The notes under the pieces: model-generated
What the model was told of the DNA's origin: nothing
What the model saw: the letters and a program-made list of their open reading frames with translations, nothing else
Database searches by the model: none
Source of the DNA: Roseovarius aestuarii
GTDB taxonomy: Bacteria > Pseudomonadota > Alphaproteobacteria > Rhodobacterales > Rhodobacteraceae
Assembly: GCF_019966515.1 (NCBI RefSeq)
Contig: NZ_JAIMIB010000025.1
Location: 1 to 36,306, forward strand
Length of the DNA stretch: 36,306 bases
Reading direction: 5' to 3'
Part shown: one piece after another, positions 27,372 through 36,236 of the stretch
Layout: the number at the start of each line of letters is the position of its first letter
How positions within the stretch are numbered: the stretch's first letter is position 1
Made by a program: the position numbers and the translations under genes

Positions 27372-27770
27372 TTAGCTGGTGTACGCCGGGTCAATATTTG
27401 AGTTGAAACAATCTATGTGAAATTTCCACTTGCCGTCTTTCTGGCGTTTCAGGATTGACAGGAACTTACCATCCGTTTGAGGTTGCGCGTGTTCTTCTGT
27501 GTAATCGCATGTGTATCGACCTCTTGCAAAAGCAACGTCGCCGAGGACTTCGATTTCATCCAATTCGATGACGAAAGACGACACCATGTTCTTGACAAAT
27601 CGCGGCGGCAGAATTCTGCGCAGATCGTCCTTGTTTCTTGAAGGCCCGCCGGGCGGCATCTGTGTTCCATTCTCATCCCAAAGAGACAGCCACAAATCCG
27701 CATCAGCCGTTTCCCATGCCAAAGCATAGTTGCGATAGATATCTTGATAAATCTCTTTGACCGTATCCAT
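27372..27770 (-). CDS. NTF2-like (DUF4440/SnoaL-type) protein
   Basis: A 132-residue paralogue of the facing gene: YRNYALAWETADADLWLSLW, DENGTQMPPGGPSRNKDDLR, EIEVLGDVAFARGRYTCDYT and DGKFLSILKRQKDGKWKFHI align with it throughout. The shared W-x-DENG/DEDG and GDxAFAxGxxT motifs probably line the fold's cavity. AGGA stands before the ATG. The EamA gene lies 265 bp upstream on the same strand and may be cotranscribed. Confidence 0.85.
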   Translation of the reverse strand: MDTVKEIYQDIYRNYALAWETADADLWLSLWDENGTQMPPGGPSRNKDDLRRILPPRFVKNMVSSFVIELDEIEVLGDVAFARGRYTCDYTEEHAQPQTDGKFLSILKRQKDGKWKFHIDCFNSNIDPAYTS

Positions 27771-28035
27771 TATTTTTCCTTTGGCAGATCACAAGGCCGT
27801 CTGCTAGCGCGCTAGGATAAGAAGACAGCGATTCTGCGAACAACACCAGCTTCATGGTATTCAGGAAAACTCCACGCGTCTATCTTATGATACACCAATA
27901 TCGGTTGCCGCCGTCCGCGAGCCGCCCACAAAGGCAGCCAAACGAACCCGTCCTTCGATAAGTGTCTGTCATGGCTTTCCAATATCTCGTCTATTGCAAA
28001 CGATGGTTAAAAAGATTGCAGAAAAATGGATGCGC

Positions 28036-28920
28036 TTAGCGGCGCACCATCTCACTCAGGGTGAGGCATGCAATTACGATGATCACGCCGATCCATTGCA
28101 GAGGGTCGAGCGATTCCCCAACAAACAGAATCGCACATAAGATCATCATCACCGGTTCAGATGTGCTGAGAAGGGAGGCGCGCGATGCGCCGATCATGTT
28201 GGCACTGATGAAAAAACACAAATACCCTAACGAGAAAGTCAGGCCCACGACGGCCACAAAAACCCATCCCAAAACCGACAACGGCGCCGAGATCGCAGAA
28301 ATCATCCCTGTGGATGGCCCGATAGCGGTGATCGCCGTGAAAATCAAAAGCGCCCAGATTGTCATGAGCAGGTTAGAAAACGGCGCACCTATTTCTTTCG
28401 TCAGATCAGCCATTGAAATGATCATAACCGAGAACGCCACCATCCCCAAAAATGCAATACCAACGCCGCGCAGATCGAGGTTCGAAAAACTGACGCCGAG
28501 CAGCAGCGCGAGACCTAAAATTGCCATAGCCATGAGTATGAGCAACGGAGGTGTAAGGGGCGTTTCCCCTCTGAGATGCGCCACGACGGCAATCGGAAAG
28601 GGATATAAGAACAGAATAATACTGGCGAGGCTGATGTCGATATAAACAATTGATGCCAAAACACCGAACGCGGCGATTGTGTGTGAAATGCCCGCAAGCC
28701 AGCTCTTTCGCATGCCGCTCAGGGTCAGCTTAAACCTGCGTCCCGTCAGAAAGATAAAAACGATAAGAACCAGAACCCCGACAAAGGAACGCCCCAGCAT
28801 GGCAAAAAGCGCGTTTGCGCCGTCTTCGTATGCCAATCTGGCGGCTGTTGGCATCAAGCCGAACAGGAAGGCTCCGACAAGTATCAGGGTTAAACCGAGC
28901 CGACTGCTTTCTTTTTGCAT
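28036..28920 (-). CDS. EamA/DMT family transporter
   Basis: A membrane exporter of the drug/metabolite superfamily with about ten predicted helices in two EamA repeats (294 aa). Repeat one begins [20 protein letters not shown] and includes [20 protein letters not shown]. Repeat two ends with [20 protein letters not shown] and [16 protein letters not shown], both typical. The frame extends to 28980, but the ATG at 28920 is preferred because AGAGGA lies eight bases upstream and a hydrophobic start follows. It is divergent from the SARP-type regulator and upstream of an NTF2 gene. The substrate is unknown. Confidence 0.9.
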   Translation of the reverse strand: MQKESSRLGLTLILVGAFLFGLMPTAARLAYEDGANALFAMLGRSFVGVLVLIVFIFLTGRRFKLTLSGMRKSWLAGISHTIAAFGVLASIVYIDISLASIILFLYPFPIAVVAHLRGETPLTPPLLILMAMAILGLALLLGVSFSNLDLRGVGIAFLGMVAFSVMIISMADLTKEIGAPFSNLLMTIWALLIFTAITAIGPSTGMISAISAPLSVLGWVFVAVVGLTFSLGYLCFFISANMIGASRASLLSTSEPVMMILCAILFVGESLDPLQWIGVIIVIACLTLSEMVRR

Positions 28921-29239
28921 CTGATGTCCTCTTCGCCGTTCAGGTTGACCGAACGCTTGGCGTAAGTGAGTGCCCGACATAACCAGTCGTTCATGTGGTA
29001 CGCAGCTAAATCTTCCAACAAGCCAGCGGCAGAGGTGTGAAATTTCCGCAACGCTTGCTCGCAGCAGGACAACCTGCTGCTCTGCCGATAAACATACGCT
29101 GCATGGCAGATGGAAATGCAGCCATCCTTCTACTGATCAAGCATTTCAGGGCTCCTTTCGGTTTTGCGTTGTTGATGAAGACAAGTTACCTTGCGGGCGC
29201 CAAGCAACCGTGCTGCTCGTCGTCAGGAGTCCGTCAAAA
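28921..29239. promoter_or_regulatory. Divergent promoter region (EamA / SARP-TolB gene)
   Basis: About 320 bp separate the two start codons chosen here. A perfect hairpin, GCAGCAGG-ACAA-CCTGCTGC, lies at 29061-29080, about 160 bp ahead of the SARP start. A CGTTC...GAACG inverted repeat lies at about 28938-28956 near the EamA start. Either could be a regulator site or leader structure. Confidence 0.4.
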
Positions 29240-31282
29240 GTGAATTCACGTTCTGATTACGGCTCAAACACCTTACTCCGGCTGGAAATGCTGGGGCCGC
29301 TGCGTGTGGAAGTAGAGGGTGAAAGCCTGAGCCTGAGCGCAAAAAAGGGTCTGGCGTTACTGGTTTATTTGGGCCTTCGGGCTGAAACCAATGTCCCTCG
29401 TGAAACAGTTTGTGGCTTGCTTTGGGGGGATAGCCGCGAAGCTCAGGCCAAGGCCAGCCTAAGACAAGCGCTCACAACTTTGCGCAAATATCTTGGGGCC
29501 GCCTCCTCAGCGATTGGCGCTGACAGAGATCGCCTGTCTTTCAACCGTTCACTGGTCCAGTCCGATGTTACTGACTTCCTTAAACTTGCCGGGCTGGGTA
29601 CGGAGAACGCTCTTGAAGAAGCCGCAGAGTTATACCGGGGTGACCTGCTTGAAGGGTTCGGACAAGTCACCCCTGAATTTGATTGCTGGCTTGATGGCGA
29701 GCGAAGTGCACTCCGGGCCCGATATTTCACTGTGCTGACGAAACTCTGCGATGCCTATGAAACTCAGGGACGTCAAGAAGATGTTATCACCGCTGCAAGC
29801 CTCGTTCTCAGACTGAACCCATTATGTGAAGACATGCATCGAAAACTTATGAAATCGTATCTGGCGCAAAACCGCACCGACGCGGCTCTCAAGCAATTCT
29901 CCAGCCTTAAGGACACACTGGATCGCGAACTCAATGTAAGCCCCGAACCGGAAACACAAGACCTCATGCGTAAAGTGCGTTCAAGCCGGTCACGCAGGTC
30001 GGAACCGGAGCTCGAACCAAATCTGAAACCCCGTTCCCAAGCCACTAAACATGTCAAAAAAACGCAACATGATGGCAAACCCTCAATTGCGGTTCTCCCC
30101 TTTCAGAACATGTCTTTCGATCCTGAGCAGGAGTATTTTTGTGATGGCGTTTCAGAGGATATCATTACAGAATTATCGCGGTTCAGCAGTCTATTTGTTG
30201 TCGCTCGGAATTCATCCTTTACCTTCAAGGGCCGGACCTTCAAACATCAGGATGTCGCTCAGGAGCTGGGTGTTCGGTATATGCTGGAAGGGAGCATCCG
30301 GCGTGCCGGTGACCGTATTCGGGTTACAGCACAGCTTATCGAATGCGCTGCTGGCTCTCATATCTGGGCCGAGCGTTATGAAAAGACTCTCGACGATATC
30401 TTCGAGCTTCAAGACGATATTACCCGAAGCGTAGTTGGTGCGATTGCACCGCAAATTGAACAGGCTGAGATCGCAAGAGTTTTTCACAAACGTGAGATTG
30501 AGTTCAGCTCTTACGATCTTGCCCTAAAGGCAAAGGCACTCTTTCATAATGGGGCTTACGCCGACACAGACGGCCAGGATGCTGTTGTTGAGTTGGCCGA
30601 ACAGGCACTCGAACTGGACCCGCGCAACACGGACGCGATCTGGATACAGGCATTCTCCTACGTGATACGGCATCTCTACCAGTTGGACGATAACCCCGGA
30701 CCCCTTCTCGACAGGGCGGATGCCGCCGCTGAAAGCCTCTTCAAGTCAGATCGCCCAGAGCCAGGTGCATTCAGCGTCCGCGGTATGATCCGCCACTTCA
30801 AGGGAGAGTTCGACTCGGCCACCGCAGATTTCCGCCGCGCCTTCGACCTGAATCCGAACTTTGCGCTGAACATCTTCTTCATGGCATGGCACGAATCTCT
30901 CGTCGGCAGGATGAAAGAGGCTAAAGAACATGCTCAGTTTGCACTTCGCCTTTCGCCGCGCGATTCCGATTACTGGGTAGGAGATGCCTTCCTTTCGCTT
31001 GCCCAGGCATGTTTTGCCGAAAGCCGCTTTGAAGAGGTTCAGAATTGGGGAGCGCGCGCCATCCAGTATTCCGCGCGCGCGCCGATCCGGCGGGCATTGA
31101 TGATCGCCAGCGCCACCCATCTTGGCCAGCCCGAAGACGCCCGACCTCATGCCGACGCCCTCGCGTCGTTTGCGCCCAAGTTTCTTGACAGCATCGTCTC
31201 CGGTCGCCTCATCCTGTACCGTTTGCCCGAACACAACGCGCTGCTGGTATCAGGGATCAAGAAGTCGGGTTACCTATCTTAG
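29240..31282 (+). CDS. SARP/BTAD-TolB-like-TPR regulator
   Basis: A 680-residue protein. The N-terminus is a SARP-type winged helix (RLEMLGPLRVEVEGESLSLS, KGLALLVYLGLRAETNVPRE, then GLLWGDSREAQAKASLRQAL), followed by a bacterial transcriptional activation domain of helical repeats to about residue 240. From about 277 comes the TolB-like module (PSIAVLPFQNMSFDPEQEYF, EDIITELSRFSSLFVVARNS), then TPR-like repeats to the end. The open frame reaches back to 28970, but the GTG at 29240 is chosen because it has AGGAG upstream and precedes the conserved domain. It is convergent with the second cyclase gene, only about 50 bp apart. Confidence 0.9.
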   Translation: MNSRSDYGSNTLLRLEMLGPLRVEVEGESLSLSAKKGLALLVYLGLRAETNVPRETVCGLLWGDSREAQAKASLRQALTTLRKYLGAASSAIGADRDRLSFNRSLVQSDVTDFLKLAGLGTENALEEAAELYRGDLLEGFGQVTPEFDCWLDGERSALRARYFTVLTKLCDAYETQGRQEDVITAASLVLRLNPLCEDMHRKLMKSYLAQNRTDAALKQFSSLKDTLDRELNVSPEPETQDLMRKVRSSRSRRSEPELEPNLKPRSQATKHVKKTQHDGKPSIAVLPFQNMSFDPEQEYFCDGVSEDIITELSRFSSLFVVARNSSFTFKGRTFKHQDVAQELGVRYMLEGSIRRAGDRIRVTAQLIECAAGSHIWAERYEKTLDDIFELQDDITRSVVGAIAPQIEQAEIARVFHKREIEFSSYDLALKAKALFHNGAYADTDGQDAVVELAEQALELDPRNTDAIWIQAFSYVIRHLYQLDDNPGPLLDRADAAAESLFKSDRPEPGAFSVRGMIRHFKGEFDSATADFRRAFDLNPNFALNIFFMAWHESLVGRMKEAKEHAQFALRLSPRDSDYWVGDAFLSLAQACFAESRFEEVQNWGARAIQYSARAPIRRALMIASATHLGQPEDARPHADALASFAPKFLDSIVSGRLILYRLPEHNALLVSGIKKSGYLS

Positions 31283-31331
31283 TGCGACATGTGCGGACTG
31301 TTGGAAACGGGACATGCGTCGCCAACAAAGA

Positions 31332-33050
31332 TCAGCCGATAAGTCCAGCTTTTCGGTAGCCTTCGAGCCAGTGTTCAGCATCTTCGGGCCGCTTGCACAA
31401 TCGCGCATGAGCCTTAGCGTAAAATGTGAAATCTGAGTCTTTCGGGCGGCCATCTTCGAACAACGCAGCAGCTTGGCGGGATTCCTTCATTTGTCCGAGT
31501 TGCGCGTAACATGCAGCCAGGTGCGAATACATGTGAACAGGCGGATCGCGCCAGCGTTTGTAGATCCTTATGGCCTCTTCATAATTGCCCAGCATGTAGT
31601 TGGCTTCGGCTAGGGCTTCAAACTGGTAGTCTGGCGCTAGCGGATCATGGGCCAATGCCTTGATCAAGTGCTCGACAGCTTCCTTTGATTTTCCCGAATA
31701 GTTCAAGAGAACACCCTTTTCGAGAAGGGCAAAGATCTCATTTGGATTCAAGGCAAGCGCCTTGTCGGAGTGTATTTGGGCCAGATCATGTTCGCCACAA
31801 ACCATGAAAACTTCGCAAGCCATCGCGTGAACGTAGTGATCTCCCTCTCCCAAAGTTAGCGCACGCTGGATGTACTTGCGCGCGGCAATTGTCGGATCGT
31901 TGCCAATCGGGCTGAGAGTGAAAACACTATACGCGTGTACATAGGCGGTCAGCGCAAATGCCTGCGCGAAATTCGGATCAATCCGTGTAGCTGTTGCAAG
32001 TTGCTCCAATGCTTCCCGCGCATTGCTGCTTGTATGGTCATACAACTGCTGAGCCCGCAGAAAGCACTCATAAGCGGAGAGACTTTCGCTCGGTTTCTTC
32101 CGGGAATACGCGACCAGAGCGCCCTGCAGGCGAAGGGGAAGAACTGTAACAATCGTTTGAGTAATTTCATCCTGCAACTCAAACATATCTTCCAGTTCAC
32201 GGTCGTAACGCTCCGCCCAGATATGGTTGCCAGTTGCCGCTTCAATGAGCTGTACTGAGATTCTAAGTCGCTTGCCAGACTTACGCACGCTACCTTCAAC
32301 GATGTATGTTGCACCTAGATCTTTTCCGATCTCCTGGACCTTTGTAGATTTTCCTTTGTAAGAAAAAGAAGAATTCCGAGCGATGACAAACAGCTCCTGG
32401 AAACGACTGAGCTCAGTGATGATGTCTTCGCTGATACCATCGGAAAAATACTCCTGTTCCGGGTCACCCGACATGTTGTTGAACGCCAAGACCGCTATGG
32501 ATGGCTTGTCCTGGGATGATGGTTGCCCAGCCGCCGGGACCAATGGTTCTGCTGCAATATCGCTGATGCGATAGGTGCGAATGGGTTCGGGGAAGTTTTT
32601 TAACTCTTGCTTACCCATATCTTCGAAACGGGCACTCAGCTTCGAATGGACGCTCTGGTAGACGATATCAGAAATGCACACCCCACCAACGTTTGCGAGC
32701 GCCTCAAGCCGTGCGGCAAGATTGACGCCGTCTCCATAAATATCATCGCCTTCGATGATTACGTCCCCGAGATTGACTCCGATGCGGAGCTTGATCTGGC
32801 TATCATCCCTGATCAGTGCTTGCTGGATAGCAATGGCGCACTCAACTGCATCAACTACCGATGGAAACTCCACCAGCACTCCATCGCCCATCAATTTCAC
32901 TATGCGGCCACCGTGCCTTTCCGTCTCTGGGTTGAACAAGTCCTTGCGATGGGCTTTGAGCGCGGCCAAGGTACCTGCCTCGTCCGCTGCCATAAGCTTG
33001 GAATAGCCTACCACGTCAGCGGCCAGAATTGCAGCAAGTTTGCGTTCCAC
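31332..33050 (-). CDS. Class III cyclase-TolB-like-TPR protein (second copy)
   Basis: A 572-residue paralogue of the 21628 protein. The cyclase domain keeps D12, K52, D56 and N110/R114 (AADVVGYSKL, KLMGDG, YGDGVNLAAR). The TolB-like domain follows (PSIAVLAFNNMSGDPEQEYF, EDIITELSRFQELFVIARNS), then TPR-like repeats (HSDKALALNPNEIFALLEKG). The start is GTG with GGGAGG upstream, exactly as in its paralogue. The TolB-like segment is at least as close to the SARP protein next door as to the first cyclase, which suggests module exchange. Confidence 0.92.
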   Translation of the reverse strand: MERKLAAILAADVVGYSKLMAADEAGTLAALKAHRKDLFNPETERHGGRIVKLMGDGVLVEFPSVVDAVECAIAIQQALIRDDSQIKLRIGVNLGDVIIEGDDIYGDGVNLAARLEALANVGGVCISDIVYQSVHSKLSARFEDMGKQELKNFPEPIRTYRISDIAAEPLVPAAGQPSSQDKPSIAVLAFNNMSGDPEQEYFSDGISEDIITELSRFQELFVIARNSSFSYKGKSTKVQEIGKDLGATYIVEGSVRKSGKRLRISVQLIEAATGNHIWAERYDRELEDMFELQDEITQTIVTVLPLRLQGALVAYSRKKPSESLSAYECFLRAQQLYDHTSSNAREALEQLATATRIDPNFAQAFALTAYVHAYSVFTLSPIGNDPTIAARKYIQRALTLGEGDHYVHAMACEVFMVCGEHDLAQIHSDKALALNPNEIFALLEKGVLLNYSGKSKEAVEHLIKALAHDPLAPDYQFEALAEANYMLGNYEEAIRIYKRWRDPPVHMYSHLAACYAQLGQMKESRQAAALFEDGRPKDSDFTFYAKAHARLCKRPEDAEHWLEGYRKAGLIG

Positions 33051-33715
33051 CAGCGGTCCTCCCTAGCGGGAACCTTAACTTTCAAAGTTTAGAATATCTA
33101 TGGGATCGAACAAACATCTGAATGGGCATGAAGCGGACATACGATCTTCGTCGCGATCTGAATTCCCAACTGAGATTTCCATGTCGCTTTGTCCGCATTG
33201 CTGAGCAGCCCTATCTGCGCATCTTTCGAGTTCATGGTTTCAGATTTGCTACGCAATTCATAAACGGCTGCTATTTCCTCTGCACGGCAGCGTGAAACTT
33301 TACGCCATTGCAGAAAAATCGGCGCTGCGTGCGCTCGCAGCGAGAAAATCGAATTCACGGGTTGGGCTCGATTGAGACATCTGCTGCGCCTCGAAGCATC
33401 ATCCAAACTCGGGCGGAAAGTGTGAATTCGCTGCATCCGCGAAAGCAATCCCACCAAACTGCAAAAGCGGCCATTCACAGGTCTGAGACAGGTTTTCTTT
33501 TGCGGCGGCTAGCACAGAGGTCGGCAATGCGCAGATAGTGAACTTTGCAAAGTCGCGTGGACGGCGCATTCCCTCCGCTTTGAGTGTGATCTGGCGCTGC
33601 AATGCAGCTTCCGCAAACCTGCCGTTCGTGCAATACGCAGCATTTGAGAGGCGTAGAGGTCGGCTCTGCGGGACGAGGCGGACTTCCACGTAAAAGAACT
33701 GAGCGGCGGCTTAAA
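33051..33715. other. Intergenic block with dispersed repeat DNA
   Basis: About 660 bp hold no convincing gene. Frames on both strands are translations of repeat-like DNA. The part around 33225-33345, on the minus strand, is a diverged copy of the repeat at about 190-310: both contain GCGCACGCAGC and the order of matching blocks is the same. The promoter of the cyclase gene at 33050 should lie just above 33060. Confidence 0.45.
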
Positions 33716-33719
33716 AAAG

Positions 33720-33765
33720 CAAATCAGCCTTTCATTGATCAGAAAGGCTGATTTGTGAGTTTTTT
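33720..33765. terminator. Strong bidirectional terminator
   Basis: A perfect 14-bp stem (CAAATCAGCCTTTC with GAAAGGCTGATTTG), an eight-base loop, then TTTTTT on the plus strand; on the minus strand GCTTTTTTAA follows directly. It lies 80-130 bp after the aquaporin stop and should end that transcript. It can also serve plus-strand transcription. Confidence 0.85.
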
Positions 33766-33815
33766 ACTACTTGCCTCGGATCAAAGTTGGTTCAAGGAAC
33801 CAGGTTCGCAAACTG

Positions 33816-33851
33816 TTCTACTTCTACTTCTACTTCTACTTCTACTTCTAC
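33816..33851. repeat. Hexanucleotide tandem repeat (TTCTAC)x6
   Basis: Six perfect copies of TTCTAC (GTAGAA on the gene strand) lie over and after the aquaporin stop codon. The unit length keeps the frame, so each copy repeats an in-frame TAG: the stop codon is present six times in succession. Confidence 0.95.
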
Positions 33852-34924
33852 TTTGCTAGCGATTTTGCCTGTGAAATCCAGTTGTCACGGGTAGCTCGCC
33901 CTTTGAAGCCTTCGAGATTGTCATCAACCCATGCAAGTTCTGCCGGTGTCCATTCCGCAACTTGGTCAAAGTGATAGTAACCCAAACTGTTCAGGAGCTT
34001 TTCCATCGAAGGACCAACCCCACTGATTTCTTTCAAGTCATCGGCAACGCCACCGCGCGGTGCGGACAGTCCCTCAGGTTTGGAGGCTTGGCCTGTGAAT
34101 GCGGCCGGTGCAGCGCCAGCAGTTGCCGCATTAGATCTGCTTCGGCACTCTTTCAGATCGGCGGCCAGCTTATCGCGTTCTACCTTCAGAGCATCCCGTT
34201 CCGCTCGCAAAGCCGGATTATCTTCAGGCGTAGCGGATTCCTCAGATTCTGCATCAAGCATCCCCGATTTGAACAGCAATCCCGCACCAACTGCACCAAG
34301 TACTGGCGCAACTATGAACAACGGAAGCTGAACGATCGACCACCAGCCAGAGAACAACGCTGGCCCGATCGAGCGCGCGGGGTTAACTGAAACGCCTGTA
34401 ACGTTGATGCCGACGAGGTGAATAACAACAAGTGCCAAGCCAATGGCAAGGCCAGCTATGGCGGCCGGAGCAGCCGAACCGGTTGCGCCAAGAATGACGA
34501 CCATGAACAAGAATGTAGCGACCAGTTCAAATATGAAGGCCGAGAATATTCCATACTCTCCAAGATAACCTTCGCCCCAACCATTCTGACCGAGACCGTT
34601 CTCAGCAATGGTATACCCGGCGGAGCCGTTTGCGATGATCAACAAGACAAGAGCCGCGACGATTGCGCCCGAGACTTGTGCTATGATGTACTTGATGGCT
34701 TCTGGCATTTCCATGCGGCCTGCAGCAACCATGCCGAGCGATACGGCCGGGTTGATATGGCATCCTGACACCGCTCCGATGCCGTAAGCCATGCCGATCA
34801 AAGCCAAACCAAAAGCAAAGCTAATACCAGTTAGACCAATGTCCCCTCCCGCAATGACGGCCGCTCCGCAGCCAAATAGCACTAGCGTGAACGTGCCTAT
34901 GAATTCAGCAACTTGTTTGTTCAT
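33848..34924 (-). CDS. aqpZ: Aquaporin fused to C-terminal helix-hairpin-helix domain
   Basis: An inner-membrane MIP-family channel (358 aa). Residues 1-225 hold six membrane helices and both NPA motifs (SGCHINPAVSLG and VSVNPARSIGP), as in AqpZ. Residues about 230-265 are a charged, probably coiled linker (LRAERDALKVERDKLAADLK). Residues 295-358 form an extra domain, DDLKEISGVGPSMEKLLNSL with FDQVAEWTPAELAWVDDNL, the helix-hairpin-helix fold seen at the tails of some alphaproteobacterial NuoE and ribosomal L21 proteins. AqpZ is normally about 230 residues, so this is a fusion. GGGAG precedes the ATG. The role of the added domain is unknown. Confidence 0.9.
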   Translation of the reverse strand: MNKQVAEFIGTFTLVLFGCGAAVIAGGDIGLTGISFAFGLALIGMAYGIGAVSGCHINPAVSLGMVAAGRMEMPEAIKYIIAQVSGAIVAALVLLIIANGSAGYTIAENGLGQNGWGEGYLGEYGIFSAFIFELVATFLFMVVILGATGSAAPAAIAGLAIGLALVVIHLVGINVTGVSVNPARSIGPALFSGWWSIVQLPLFIVAPVLGAVGAGLLFKSGMLDAESEESATPEDNPALRAERDALKVERDKLAADLKECRSRSNAATAGAAPAAFTGQASKPEGLSAPRGGVADDLKEISGVGPSMEKLLNSLGYYHFDQVAEWTPAELAWVDDNLEGFKGRATRDNWISQAKSLAK

Positions 34925-35019
34925 TGTTATTTCTCCCTTGAACTTACGTCCTCAAATTAGAAGCATGACTAGGCCATGATAGGGGAAAAGCACAGATTTC
35001 TATTCAAATTGGCTGCTTC

Positions 35020-36114
35020 GTGTCGGGAAGCAGTCGTTCGACCTCAGCGCAGAATCAAGCAGTTTGGGCTGACAACCGGCATGAGAAGTTCGGCCAGGGC
35101 ACGGTTGGTAAAATCCTCAACCGCACGATTGACGGGGATGAACGCATTGCCCCGGAAACGGCCCTGAAGCGGACAGTAGGCCGGGGCCGGGAGGATGCGC
35201 TTGTCGCCAGCCGGGACATTGAAAAGGCAGCACCGGGTGCCTCTGACAACATCGCCGATAGTTTGCAAGGGGACTTTCAGGACGCTATCTATTCACCAGA
35301 GGGCAAGTTCAGTCCTGCCCGTGCTCGTTCTTGGCTGCGCAGCAACCGCGAAGTGCTTCGGCGCCAGTATCCTGAACTGCTGGGTGAGATGAACCGCGCC
35401 CTCAAGGGGCGTACACAGGCCGCTGCCTTCGCCGCCAGGGGCAAGGTAAGGGCCTCTCTGGATGACCAGACGCCAACAGGAAGGATAGCCAGTGGTGCAC
35501 CGGACAAGGCAGTACAGACGATCATCACCGCGACGGACCCGGCGCGTATCGTCAACGCCGCCCGCAAGGACGTTTCTGGGAAAGCTCTGGATGGCCCTAA
35601 AGGGGCTTTTACTGATTACCTGATTGGCAAAGCCGGAACCAAGAACGGCCTATCCGGTGAAGAACTGTTCGGGCTTATCGCCGATTCCAAGACCAACGCC
35701 GCTCTACGCCGAGTGTTCAAGCCGCAGGAGTTCGCCAACATGGTCAAGGTGGCCCGTGAATTGCGCAAGCTGGATGCTCCACGGTCAAACACACCCGAAG
35801 TTCTCAACAGCCCCGCCAACAAGCTGATTGAAACCATCGCCGGCATTGCCGCTGTCAAAGCCGCTGGCAACATGCATTCCGGTGGTGCGGGTGAAAGCCT
35901 TCAGATTGCCAACATGGCCTCGGGCCGGGCAAAGCAGTTCCTGCAACGCCTGACCAATGACAGGGCGCGCCAAATCCTCGTAGATGCCGTGGAAGACCCG
36001 GAACTGATGAAGGTTCTTTTGGGCAGGCCCAGCAACCTCAACTCTCCAAGGGTTCAACGCATCATGTCGCGCTATCTGACAGGGACGGTGGGGGCTGTGG
36101 TGCAGGGGGAGTGA
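35020..36114 (+). pseudogene. Probable 3' fragment of a phage virion-protein gene
   Basis: The open frame starts at GTG 35020 without a ribosome site, and its first residues look random. From about residue 20 (VGKILNRTIDGDERIAPETA) it is protein-like to the end, with LRRQYPELLGEMNRALKGRT, GLIADSKTNAALRRVFKPQE and SPANKLIETIAGIAAVKAAG. The helical, repeat-free, alanine-rich style and NMASGRAKQFLQRLTND-type segment recall the C-terminal part of large internal virion proteins of podovirus-like phages (by impression, not by search). No other phage gene adjoins it on the left, so it appears to be a truncated remnant. A terminator follows at 36178. Confidence 0.5.
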
Positions 36115-36177
36115 GGGGCGCAATACCGAGTTCAACCTGGCCCGGGCTGCAACGCCAGCTTTCATCTAAAATGCAAT

Positions 36178-36217
36178 ATGGGTGCTTTACGGAAGTTATC
36201 GTAAAGCACCCATTTTT
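36178..36217. terminator. Strong bidirectional terminator
   Basis: A perfect 14-bp stem (ATGGGTGCTTTACG with CGTAAAGCACCCAT) closes an eight-base loop and is followed by TTTTT on the plus strand. It lies between the end of the phage-like gene and the tail of a minus-strand gene, so it probably serves both. Confidence 0.85.
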
Positions 36218-36236
36218 CAGTAGATAGATTGTGTTG

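Noticed and set aside
28970..29239. 90-codon N-terminal extension of the SARP-TolB protein
   Set aside because: It overlaps the EamA promoter, is cysteine- and serine-rich without similarity to the family, and ends just before the conserved SARP domain.
33098..33689. Two long minus-strand ORFs in the 33-kb intergenic block
   Set aside because: They overlap repeat DNA shared with the left edge, have no ribosome site, and look compositionally random.
33816..33851. Phase-variable switch
   Set aside because: The six-base unit lies at and after the stop codon, so copy-number change cannot shift the frame.
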